Source of the DNA: Portunus trituberculatus
Lineage: Eukaryota > Arthropoda > Malacostraca > Decapoda > Portunidae
Length of the DNA stretch: 64,000 nucleotides
Reading direction: 5' to 3'
Assembly (NCBI RefSeq): GCF_017591435.1
Contig: NC_059303.1
Coordinates: forward strand, 226,501 to 290,500
Part shown: piece by piece, positions 9,740-19,037 of the stretch
Position numbering within the stretch: position 1 is the stretch's first letter
Layout of the letters: each line of letters begins with the position of its first letter
Translations under genes and position numbers: made by a program
The notes under the pieces: generated by a model
Database searches by the model: none
What the model was told of the DNA's origin: nothing
Seen by the model: the letters and a program-made list of their open reading frames with translations, nothing else

Positions 9740-12700
9740 TGGCCCTCTCCTTTATGTTGTGGAACACCCGATCCCTTCTCCGAAAAACGCAGGAACTAGA
9801 AACCCATTTAGGTGACACCCTCCCATCTGTGGTCGGCATATGTGAGACCTGGCTTCCCCCTCATCTTTCTCTCTCCTTTCCGGGATACAACATCATCCGT
9901 AAAGATCGTGGTCAAGGACGTGGAGGAGGTGTCCTTCTCGCCATCCATGACTCCCTCATCTCATCGCCTCTCCCTATCCCTCAGTCTCAAGATAGGAGTC
10001 TGGAGGTTGTTGCGGCCAGGGTTGGACTTGGTGGTGGCTGGCTCACGGTGGCAGCCTGCTACAATCCTGGGGGTACAGCTGGCCACCGAGAGTTTATGCA
10101 CTACTTCTCCGCCCTGCAGCCTCCAGTGCTTATAATGGGGGACTTTAACGCCCATCATACATGTTGGGAGCCTGACCTGTCATCTCACCACCACAACACA
10201 TCTGGCAATGCTCTCTTCCAAGCCTTGTTAGATCTGAAACATGTCTCCCTCCTCAGCCCTCCCGGACTAGCGACCAGGTTTCATCCCCATACTGGTGCCG
10301 CCTCGGTGCTCGACCTGTTCCTTGGAGACCTTACCTTCAAGGACTCCACCTTTTGCACTGGACCTTACATGGGCAGCGACCACCTCCCTCTCCTCGCCTC
10401 CCTCCCACAAGTCTCCCCACAGCCCCAACCTGGCTGCATGCCTCGCTGGAGGCTCAATTCTTCTGGCTGGCCCCAGTACGTGGCTGTGCTTCCCTCCTCA
10501 CTGGACACCCAACATATCCCCCTGGATGAAGCCGCAACAACCATTGCTGGGGTGCTGTCCGAGGCTGGCACAGCTGCCTTCCCACTCATCACCCGTCGTC
10601 ATCCACGCCGCCCTGGGAAGCCCTGGTGGGATGCAGCCTGCGTGCAGGCAGTACAGGACCGTCGCCAGGCTTGGAATCAGTGGCGTAGGACCCCCACTAT
10701 CCAGGCTGGCCGTGCTTACTGCCGCCTGGACGCCATCTGTGCCAAGACCATCCTCAAGGCAAAGCGAAATGCATGGGACCTGCACTGCTCCAGTCTCTCC
10801 TTCCGCTCCTCTCCCAAGAGTACCATGTCCTTTCTCTGCTCCATGGAGGGCAAGTTCGTATCTCAGAACATCCCATTTTCTGATGATGATTCTACCCCAC
10901 TCGCTGACCCTGAAAAAGCATTTGATTCTGCACCACATGAGGGCATCCTATACAAGCTGGCACTCATGGGCATCACTGGCACCACCCTTGCCTGGGTGCG
11001 CGACTTCCTCACCGGTCGCTCATTCCAAGTGGCTGTTGGTGCATCACTGTCACCTTCCCAAGGAATTCATCGTGGCGTACCTCAGGGATCCATTCTTAGC
11101 CCCCTTCTGTTCAATGTTCTTCTCTCTGACCTACCCACTCTCACCGTCTCCTCTATGCTGATGACATTTCCATCGTCAGTCGAGCACCCACACTCTCCGA
11201 GGCCCAGGACCACCTGCAGGAGGCTGCCACTGCCTTGGGTGCATGGATGACAACCTGGGGGCTACAAGTCAGTGCCTCAAAGAGCTCTCCCATGTGTTTT
11301 ACCATGAAAAAGCTTCCAACTCCACCTACCATCAACTTAAGTGGAGATGCTGTTCCATACTCAACCTCACACACCCTCCTCGGACTGCGGCTAGATGGCC
11401 CTCGCCTCTCCTGGGTAAATCACATCAGTTACCTCCGCACCTCCTGCAACAAACGCCTCGATGTGATGAAGCAAATAGCTGGCATCCGCTGGGGAGCCAG
11501 TCGTGACCTGCTCCTCCACTACTATAAGACCACCATCAGGGCCAAAATGCAGTATGCCAGCTGCTTCTATGGGTCAGCTGCCTACTCCAACCTCCTCAAG
11601 CTTGACCCCATTCAAAACGCTGCCTTGAGGATCTCTATGGGGGCCATGAGTTCCTCCCCAGTTGTTTCTCTACAAGCAGAGAGTGGTATTCCTCCACTAG
11701 ACACTCACAGACGGATGACCTTGTGCCAATAATACTACAGGATACTGGGCCTGCCTGCCTTCCACCCCCTCTCTACCCTACACTCCAACTCAGGGGTCGA
11801 TCAGCAAGCTCCTGTATGGCTCCCCGCTGCCCGTCAACCACTAATAGTGCGTGCCCTGCTCAGCCTAGCCATTCTCCACTTACCACCACCACCTCCACAG
11901 CCTGTCAATCCCTACTCACCTTTTCCTTCATGGCTGGACGTCACCCATAATTTTGCTCTCCACGTTCCTGGGCTTCCTCCCAAACCATCTGTGAGTGGAT
12001 TAGCAGCAGCCCACTTCCAACAGCTGGACCGGTCCATTTATCACCACCACCTCAAGATCTACACGGATGGCTCCAGAGATGCTTCCCTGTCCTCCTCGGC
12101 AGCAGCTATATATGACGCCAATACAGCTATCTGTAAGACATGGAGGCTTCCTGAGTACACAGATGTCCTTACCACGGAGCTCTTTCCCCTTCTCCAGGCC
12201 CTCATCTACCTTCACACCTCTCACCCGAAGTCCATCGTGATAATTTACACCGACTCCCGCTCATCTCTCTCTCTCCTCCTGTCCCGGCAGCCATCCTCCG
12301 CCACAACCCTCGTCCACTCCATCCAGAACACCTTCCTCCATCTCCTGAACACTGGGTGGGATATCACCTTCCAGTGGGTGCCTTCCCACAGCGGCATCCG
12401 GGGGAATGAGGTGGTGGATGCTGCTGCCAAGATGGCCTTAACCCATGTAAACATTACCCCCCTACCCCTCCAGCTTCATTCTGCCAAACGGCTCTTATCT
12501 CGCCTCTGCCACTCATCCTGGGACTCTTCACTCAACAACGCACTCGAGTCACCTCTATGGGCCTTTACCGTAGCGACTCCTCTCCACAGCCTTGGGTCAG
12601 GAAACAGTCCCGCATCCTAGATGTAGCACTCACCCACCTCCGTCTGGGCCACACAAGACTCACAGCACACCTGCATCGCCTTGGTCTATCACCGGACCCC

Positions 12701-12871
12701 TACTGCCCCTGGTGCAGGACGGTCGAGGAAACCATCGAACACTTCCTCTTACACTGCCCCCGCTTCCACTCCCACCGTGTTGTGCTTCGTGATCACCTTG
12801 CTGCCTTGGGTGTGTCTACCTTTGACCTGCCCACCCTGCTGGCGGCGGCAGGCGTCTATTCCTCACACTAA
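9739..12871 (+). pseudogene. I-like element ORF2: endonuclease, RT, RNase H (RT deleted, frameshifted)
   Basis: ATG at 9739 (MALSFMLWNTRSLLRK). Endonuclease motifs are VVGICETWLP, IMGDFNAHHTCW (about 10135) and MGSDHLPLLA (about 10375). A PGKPWWDAACVQAV linker follows. RT begins abruptly at DPEKAFDSAPHEGILYKLAL (about 10908), so the fingers and first motifs are missing; HRGVPQGSILSPLLF follows. A frameshift near 11150 hits the YADD motif. A stop at about 11731 precedes RNase H: IYTDGS (about 12058), TTELFPLLQAL, IIYTDSRSSLSL, SHSGIRGNEVVDAAAK. After another frameshift near 12560 comes CPWC...HFLLHC, ending at 12871. Confidence 0.86.
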
Positions 12872-13015
12872 GCTGCGGTTATCCGCCTCACCTGCGTCTT
12901 CCTGAAGAAGTGTGAACAACTACCCCGCCTGTGATCACCTCACAGGCCGCCACCAGGGCTCATAGGATCTGTGGGATCGTCGAAGCCCGAAAACAACAAC
13001 AACAACAATCGACGA

Positions 13016-13390
13016 CAACAAGGCCTCACCCGACAGCAATGGGGCCACTTCATTCTTGCCATATGTCTGATGAGGGAACGGGATGAACAACCCCGTGTTT
13101 GGACACGTCCCTGGCTATCAAGGAGGCGTCAGGAGAGCGTGTACTTCCGACTGGTGAGGGAGTTGTCGCTAGAAGACCCAGGTGCACTTCGGGAGTGGAT
13201 TCGCCTGGACAAAATGTAGAGTTGCATAGAGGTCAGTGGCACCAGCATCCACATGGTGGACTTGAAAGGCTGCCATTATTAGCTAGAGGTCATGCACAAG
13301 ATGCCAAGGGAGTCAGAGAAACTTTAAAGCAATACTTCAATAATGAAGGTAAAGTACCTTGGCAAGATGTAATGTGCTTTCTACACTAGG
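13016..13390 (+). pseudogene. Harbinger transposase remnant, N-terminus joined to C-terminus, DDE core deleted
   Basis: 13016-13213 encodes GHFILAICLMRERDEQPRVW then TRPWLSRRRQESVYFRLVRE and LSLEDPGALREWIRLDKM. The WxRPWL...LxREL...D motif is the standard start of PIF/Harbinger nucleases (DDE superfamily 4). A stop follows at 13217-13219. In another frame, 13225-13390 encodes GQWHQHPHGGLERLPLLARG then RETLKQYFNNEGKVPWQDVM and CFLH, the standard C-terminus (VRxxLxxYFNxxGxVPWQ). Roughly 250-300 residues with all three catalytic acids are missing between them. The protein cannot catalyse transposition. Confidence 0.82.
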
Positions 13391-13399
13391 CTATGCATA

Positions 13400-13860
13400 A
13401 ATGTTTGTGTTTTGTATGTGTGTGCATTTTACATAGTGACCTGTCTCCATATCTCCATTTGTCTAATTTTTGCTCAAAGTTTTGCACATTGTGCTGCAAC
13501 TACCTCCTCATTTAAAGCTCTCCACTTTTCCACTGTTCTATGTGGAAAATTATTCTTTCCAATGTCCTTCACGCACCATCTTTGTAGCTGTACTCTGTAT
13601 CCTTTTTAGATTCCTTATATCTTTCAATAGGTTAGATGAAAACACCACTGCTGTATACTCTAATTTAGGTATTATTATGCCAGTAGTAATTTTGTCATCA
13701 TGTCCTTGTCATATAATTAAATGCAACTCTAACATTAGATAATATTTTCTATGTTACTCCATATATCTTGCCTGCTATGTGGGACTGTATCAAAAGCCTT
13801 TTTTATATTTAAATATGCTGTAACCACCCAGCCATCTCTATTATCTAGTGTGAAGAGGTG
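13400..13860 (-). pseudogene. Degraded CR1/L2-like 3' end, minus strand
   Basis: The minus strand reads DNRDGWVVTAYLNIKKAFDT with VPH (about 13850-13760), the RT A motif. Then come heavily broken C-terminal pieces, including a frame equivalent to FHRTVEKWRALNEEV near 13550-13500 and NGDMETGHYVK near 13450-13430. Most of RT is deleted. It sits between the Harbinger transposase remnant and the MADF-BESS gene. A (TG)n run at 13858-13878 lies at its 5' side. Confidence 0.6.
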
Positions 13861-14060
13861 TGTGTGTGTGTGTGTGTCAGTTCGGGTAGAGGGTGGCAGG
13901 AGGTGGAGAGAGTTTATGCACACTTTTCAAGTGCATTACATTATAAGAGGCAAGGAAATAAAGAGACAACCTTATGGACTTATTTTACTTAACCAAAAAT
14001 ATCAGCTGAATGCAATAATGACAGAAAATGTTATAAATGTACAAATGCTAAAAAATGTTA

Positions 14061-17000
14061 TTACAAATTTTTTTTTTTTACAAAATCCTCATATACCTTT
14101 TGAGCACTATTCAAAATAGCAAAACTAAGTTCATACTGCATGTGTGATGGAACTAGATTTATGATATTTTCAATCATTGACCCAGCACACTTGGAGAATG
14201 AAGGGGTCGGTGGTTCTTGCGCACTCATTTGTAATGCAACTTCTAGTGCTGAATCATATGCCTTGGCTCGTTTCCTCTTCATGGCATTCGAAGACAAACA
14301 CCTAGGCTGGCCTTCAGCTGCTGACAAAACTGGACTAGATGATGATGGAGTTGTCAGAAGGGATGATGAAGCTGAACTTGTAAGTGACCCAGGGTTGTGT
14401 TTCTTACTGAATGTCCTCAAGGCATCAGCAAGATCATTTGCAGTCACCTGTTTGGCTTGTTCAGTGGAATGACTGATCTGGTCCGTTTCAAAACCAGTTT
14501 CCTCAAGTCCCTCACATATACTGGCTTCTTCAACTAAATAGATGGATGACTCTTCAGGTGGAAATTCTGGCATGGGTAATGAAGGTTCCTGTTGAAAAAA
14601 AAAATATGCTGTATTACTGATAACAGTACTGTATTTTTGTAAGTTAAGGAAAAAAAGTCAGTAGGATAACACAACAGACACAAATGATAAATCTGCTCAC
14701 CACACACCTAAATTAATCCTGATAATGCAATGTTTATAAACATTTTTCCACCCCAAATCATTTGTTCTCCTATTGAATTCCTAACGAACCTACAGTATGA
14801 CATGTCCAAATAAGGCTGGTGTCATTAACAAGTACCATAGCTTAAATTTGTGAAAATGTGATCAAGGAAAGATGGACCAAGAAGCATTTGGAAGAGAATA
14901 ATATAATTAATGATGGGCAATTTGGATTTAGGATAGGAAGATCATGTGTAACAAACCTAATATGCTTTTGCTCTGTAATCATAGACATAACACAAGAAAG
15001 AGATAGATGGGTTGACAGTGTATTTTTGGATAAGAAAAAGACATGAGAAAATTAATAAAAAAATTGAAAATAGAGGGGGAATAACAGGAACATTACTGGA
15101 GTGGATGGAAGATTTTCTAACTGGAAGAACAATGAGGGTGATAATCAGAGGCAAAGAGTCCTTCATGAAAAACAGCTTCCCTCATAGAGTGATAAGACAT
15201 TTGAAATGGGCTGAATAAGGAGGCGGTGTGTGGAAAGTCAATACTTAAAGAAAAAATTAGACAAAGTGAGATACAGAGACGGGGCAGCACGAGCATAGGC
15301 TCCCCTCCTGTAATAAAATACAACTAGGTGAATACTAAATACACAAATAACCATCCTCATTGACATTATGTTCTCTTTAATCCTGTTTTATGAATAAATT
15401 AGATCATATGACTTTTGATGATGTGTGCTTCTGCTCGTGTGTGTGTGTGTGTGGGTAACCAAAAACAAGTTTTCCTATGATTGCAATAAAACTGAGTAAA
15501 CCATTGGACCGTTATGTGATTGAAACTTATAAATATTATTATGGCATTACATAATTATTATAGGAAAATCTTATGATAGTACCATTATCACCCCAATCAG
15601 AGTTTTGAAGCACACTATAAAATAGCTTGCCTCTGTTGTGAGCTCCTCACTTGGACTTAGGAATGCAAGGCAGTCGTAATATTCCCATTTTGTAGGTGCC
15701 TTGCCTGCTGAGCCACTTGGTGCTGACTGTATCTTTTTGTGCTCTCGCAGAAAGTATGCCTTCAGCTTCTTAAATTTAGCACGAACTTGATCTGTAATGA
15801 GCAATATATTTTTTTAATAAAACAATTAAATCAATTCCATATTCAGTTGTATGTATATGCTGCATTATTCATGACAGCTAGTCTAACTTTTGGTAAAATG
15901 TATATTCTTTAAGGATATTGTTTAGTATATTTTCCTTGAGTGGAGTTTCATTTGATATGAAATTACTAGACATCATAATTAGCACAGACAATAAATACTA
16001 AGTGCCCTGAAATTTTACAGCAATTAGTGCACAGGGGGTGATAAAAACTAAATATTAGTAAGTACACATTTTGGAATGCATTTTCCATCACAAATGATTA
16101 TCAGGTTAGGCTGGATTAGGAATGACAAGTTAGGTTAGGTAAGGATAGTTATGTCATTGGATACATTCCCCAAGATATGTCATCAGTGAGGATTGTTTAA
16201 AGAAAGCTTTGTGACGGCTTACTGCCAATTTCACATTACTGTATGTGTATCAGGGCTGCCACAACATTGAAATATTCTTGCCTACAAAAAAAAAAAAATT
16301 GTTTTTGGTCCAGGGTGGTGCAATCCCCTTGGCTAGCAAAGTGTGCCTCCCTATTGCTCTTGTGATAGTGGCCATCTTAATCTTGATTTTTATCTCATTG
16401 CTAGCATTTCAACCTAACTTAGCTAAACTAACCTAACCTAACAATATCTGCATCCAGCAGCTGGACACCAGCAATACTGTTCAGTTTTAGGAAAATTTTA
16501 CATTAATGCCAAGGTGGACTGGAGTAGATACAAGTCAGTTTTACCATTCTAAAATACTCAAAATTCATCTCAGCACTTCTCTTGAGTAGCATGTCCCCAG
16601 ACCAACACCGTTGTTCCACTATGCCTAAGCTTGTCTAGAAGAATAAATCTGAGGGAAATATCAACCCTGCTGTATATGGCTTTGCCTCCAAAGTAAATAT
16701 TTGCCAAAATTAGTAGCAGTTCTGAGGAGGTTAGGTTAGGGTAGGTTAGGTTAAGTTTGGTTGAGATATCTTGATCAAAACATCTAAGGTTTTCATTCAC
16801 TGCACATCAAAATCTCCCGAATAAATATAGTTTCGTTTGAAAATATAAAACATTTGAACTTTTAAATTTGTGATAGAAAATGCCTGCCCAAACAGTAGTT
16901 TTATATGCAATACCTAATTGTGCAATGTACTTAATACGTCTACTCAAGCTGGCTAATCATCATACCTATATCTATATATTTGGCTGCACGGGTACCTAAA

Positions 17001-17248
17001 CGTCTCTTTAAATGATATACATTACAGAAATACTGTGAAGGAGCCTTACCTGCAGTCAAAGTGGTCATCGCTGGGTATTGAGCCTTGATTTCCTGGGCTA
17101 TCTCACCAAACACTTTCAATCTGAGTTTATGCTTGGGATAGTCCACATTTTGTGGGTCCCAGAGGAATCTGTGCCCTTCTACCAGTTCGCACAAATATCT
17201 GATAACACTCCTGGGCCACAATAACTCGTTCTCCATAATTTTAAACAC
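14061..17248 (-). CDS. MADF-BESS DNA-binding protein, three exons, apparently intact
   Basis: Exon 1 is 17248-17050 (donor GTAAGG). Exon 2 is 15791-15631 (acceptor CATTACAG, GC-type donor AG|GCAAGC). Exon 3 is 14588-14061 (acceptor CAACAG). Phases fit: 199 nt, 161 nt, then 528 nt including the stop, giving about 295 residues with no internal stop. The N-terminal MADF domain spans about residues 12-110 (VIRYLCELVEGHRFLWDPQN, KAYFLREHKK, WEYYDCLAFL). The centre is acidic, then Ser-rich. A BESS-type motif lies at the end (NIINLVPSHMQYELSFAILN). MADF binds DNA and BESS mediates protein contacts. It probably partners the neighbouring Harbinger transposase; a host Adf-1-like gene is the alternative. 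A second in-frame ATG lies four codons downstream (17236). Confidence 0.8.
14850..15345 (+). pseudogene. CR1/L2-like fragment (fam-A/B relative) in MADF-BESS intron 2
   Basis: Translation gives IKERWTKKHLEENNIINDGQ, FGFRIGRSCVTNLICFCSV, then a deletion-scarred TGTLLEWMEDFLTGRTMRVI and a jump to YSFPHRV-like and 3' UTR sequence (GAGACGGGGCAGCACGAGCA). It ends with TACAACTAGGTGAATACTAA. Large internal deletions. It is antisense to the host intron. Confidence 0.78.
16120..16160. repeat. Short TTAGG-like tract
   Basis: Imperfect TTAGG units (ggttaggctggattagg, then aagttaggttaggtaagg) in MADF-BESS intron 1. TTAGG is the arthropod telomere unit. Similar short clusters lie at 16405-16440 (CCTAA sense) and 16728-16755 (TTAGG sense). 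Confidence 0.6.
16728..16755. repeat. Short TTAGG-like tract
   Basis: GAGGTTAGGTTAGGGTAGGT followed by TAGGTTAAG: four to five near-perfect TTAGG units. Too short to be a former telomere by itself. Confidence 0.55.
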
Positions 17249-17390
17249 TTGTCAACACACGAGGAGAGCAAGCGGCAAATCGTCGTCCAGTCGTGAGTTC
17301 CCGCGTAGCGTCAGCAAGTTCACCATCAGAACGGAACCTTGAAACCCGGGAACTTGCTGAGCCGGTGTCACATGCCAAAGTGTGGCCCGA

Positions 17391-17833
17391 GACAGTGTTT
17401 AGGTGCGTCTTCTGCGCATGCGCGGCCCGGGAGCGAACGACAGACACTTTATATTATGTCATGCCTATAGCTATGGCAGAATGTGACAAGTGATATTGTA
17501 TGAATTTAAACAATTCGATTTTTTTTTTAATATCACAGTAGCCATTGGCTTTCAGCATGTATCGGTGGAAAGACTAGTGCCTCACTATGGTAGAAAAAGA
17601 ACCAAAGAGCAGAAATATCACTATTTGTTTGATATGGGTGGCCTAAAATATGCTGTGACTGAAAACAGTGTTAATATAGCTCATTTTTCAATGATACACT
17701 AAACATGGGCCTTGAAATGTATGTCATACTCCATAATCCGGTTGGATGTTTCCATGCCACACATGTCACAGCAAGCCGCGGCGTCGTCTACTCCCGGATC
17801 GCGCATGCGCAGAAGACGCATCTAAACACTGTC
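17391..17833. repeat. Long inverted repeat upstream of MADF-BESS
   Basis: The arms are 17391-17433 and 17791-17833, 40 of 43 bases complementary, with weaker similarity extending outward to about 17362 and 17863. Each arm contains TCTTCTGCGCATGCGC, itself nearly palindromic. The loop is about 357 bp and holds no recognised gene. It lies between the MADF-BESS start and the right Harbinger-like terminus, so it could be a subterminal binding region or an embedded fold-back element. Confidence 0.8.
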
Positions 17834-17879
17834 ACAGCCACACTATATCACGGGACACCGGATCACAGTTTAGCCAAAG

Positions 17880-17914
17880 CTTGTTCCCGGATCATGGGTA
17901 AACATTCCTCGTGT
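17880..17914 (-). repeat. Right terminal inverted repeat, Harbinger-like
   Basis: The reverse complement begins ACACGAGGAATGTTTACCCA and matches 7806-7840 with one mismatch. Confidence 0.85.
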
Positions 17915-18085
17915 AGGAGGAGGTATGGCGTGGATGACGTCATCATCCCTGCTCCCCCCGCGGGCCCGCGCTGGGCCCTCTCGGATGATATGAGTGGATA
18001 CCGTATCTGAATTTTTCTTACCGTATATCGAATCGAGGGTAGTAATTTCCAAATACCGTAACTGTGAATTTACCGGATAAAGAAC

Positions 18086-18103
18086 TACCGTATAACGAGG
18101 ACT
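18086..18103 (-). repeat. Right terminal inverted repeat, Tigger-like
   Basis: TACCGTATAACGAGGACT followed by TA at 18104-18105; perfect inverted match to 6510-6527. Confidence 0.9.
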
Positions 18104-18105
18104 TA

Positions 18106-18140
18106 GTACAACTAGGTAAATACACACACACACACGCACA
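18106..18140 (+). repeat. Rest of the fam-B tail plus (AC)n
   Basis: GTACAACTAGGTAAATAC followed by (AC)n continues the fam-B 3' tail that stops at 6507. It is the right flank of the Tigger-like insertion. Confidence 0.75.
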
Positions 18141-18265
18141 GGCTGTGGTGGTGAGCAGACATGCTGCTCTTGGCATGGTTGACACGAGAAGGCATCAGCT
18201 ACAGCTGGCGGTCTGGCTGTTTATGCGGAAATTACGACTATATGTGGTAAAGTACCAAGTGAATC

Positions 18266-18679
18266 ATGTATAAAGAAGGAGGGAGAGGAGCAAAGAAGAA
18301 GACGTGCAGATGTGGTTTTGACGGAAAGATAAACACCGAAGAGATATGCAGGAATTGTGAGGCCACGAAGGCCAACAATGGAGGGAAAAACCTAAGTGAT
18401 AGGTCTCGTGAAGGTAAAGAGGAAGAAGTGATACAGCAGGGAGAGAATGATAATTGTGGAACCTGTAAAGTGAAGATGAGAGGGAATCAAAATGGTCTTA
18501 TGTGTGAGGTCTGTGATCGGTGGTTCCATTGCGGCTGTGAACAGGTGACCGCAAAGGAGTATGAGAAGATTGTGTAGCTAAGGGATATAGTTGCATAGAA
18601 CTGTAGGATGTGCAGAGGGCAACAAAGAGAGATGAAAACAATGGTGAGAGAATTAAAAGAAGAGAATATGATTCTAAAG
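18266..18679 (+). pseudogene. fam-C ORF1 5' part with PHD-type zinc finger
   Basis: Starts MYKEGGRGAKKKTCRCGFDG. A first Cys cluster (CRCG...CRNC) is followed by a PHD-like finger: CGTCKVKMRG, LMCEVCDRWFHCGCEQV, and CRMC about 20 residues later. This supplies C-x2-C, C-x2-C, H-x2-C and C-x2-C ligands. Two TAG stops, at about 18576 and 18595, interrupt the finger; both could be former Trp codons. The finger runs into a coiled coil (MVRELKEENMILK) that resumes at 23364. PHD fingers usually read histone tails, and such fingers occur in some retroelement ORF1 proteins. A chromatin-targeting role is inference. Confidence 0.78.
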
Positions 18680-19037
18680 GTGTTTCGGTAGCTGTGGTGG
18701 CGAGTGGACGAGTTGTGTGCGCGCTCCGTTTCTGGCTGTGGTTTTTATAGTTAGCGAGTGGTGTTTGTGCTTGGTGTCTGTGTGTGGTGCTTTTGAGTGT
18801 TAGTGAAGTGAAAGTGTGTACTGCAAGTGTTAGATTAGAGTGAAATAGTGGTTAGAATCAGTGTTTGTGAGTTAAAAGTATTTTTTGTAGAGCGAGGAGA
18901 CTAGGCTTGTAACCGTCAAGTTGACCTTGAAAGAGGATTAGTTGACCTCACTTAGGCCCCCCCACCACCGCGGTTCCCCCACCCTGCTGTCACCTAGTAT
19001 TTTTATTTGTTCGTGAGTTAACATATTGTAAATTAGT

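Larger units (their letters stand above)
8022..13004 (+). mobile_element. I-like non-LTR retrotransposon with RNase H, 11-bp target duplication
   Basis: A 4983-bp insertion flanked by the direct repeat ACAATCGACGA (8011-8021 and 13005-13015). It has a short 5' leader, a gag-like ORF1 with zinc knuckles, and an ORF2 with endonuclease, reverse transcriptase, RNase H and a terminal CCHC finger. A short 3' UTR ends in (AAC)n at 12991-13004. RNase H in a non-LTR element points to the I/ingi-type branch. The 5' end looks complete, but RT has an internal deletion and ORFs carry frameshifts. Base composition is clearly more GC-rich than the surrounding DNA. Confidence 0.88.
7806..17914 (+). mobile_element. 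PIF/Harbinger-like DNA transposon, internally deleted, with nested retroelement
   Basis: Bounded by 35-bp inverted repeats with one mismatch (7806-7840 and 17880-17914). It contains a plus-strand Harbinger transposase lacking its catalytic core and a convergent minus-strand MADF-BESS gene. This two-gene layout, nuclease plus DNA-binding partner, is known for PIF/Harbinger elements. An I-like retrotransposon (8022-13004) interrupts codon 13 of the transposase. No matching 3-bp target duplication is visible beside the repeats (ttc on the left, agg on the right), so the exact termini are uncertain. Sits inside the Tigger-like element. Confidence 0.72.
6510..18103 (-). mobile_element. Tigger/pogo-like DNA transposon carrying nested insertions
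   Basis: The ends are perfect 18-bp inverted repeats: AGTCCTCGTTATACGGTA at 6510-6527 and its reverse complement at 18086-18103. Each is flanked by TA (6508-6509 and 18104-18105), the target used by the Tc1/mariner-pogo group. The flanks are two halves of a fam-B tail (TACAACTAGGTAAATA on both sides). A minus-strand Tigger/jerky-type transposase C-terminus lies inside the left end. Tigger-derived DNA is 6510-7805 plus 17915-18103; the rest is a later Harbinger-like insertion. Subterminal TTACCGTATA-like motifs occur at both ends. The transposase N-terminus and catalytic core are absent. Confidence 0.82.

Noticed and set aside
7797..17920. Harbinger-type 3-bp target duplication beside the inverted repeats
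   Set aside because: Flanks are ttc and agg; no matching trinucleotide, so not claimed.
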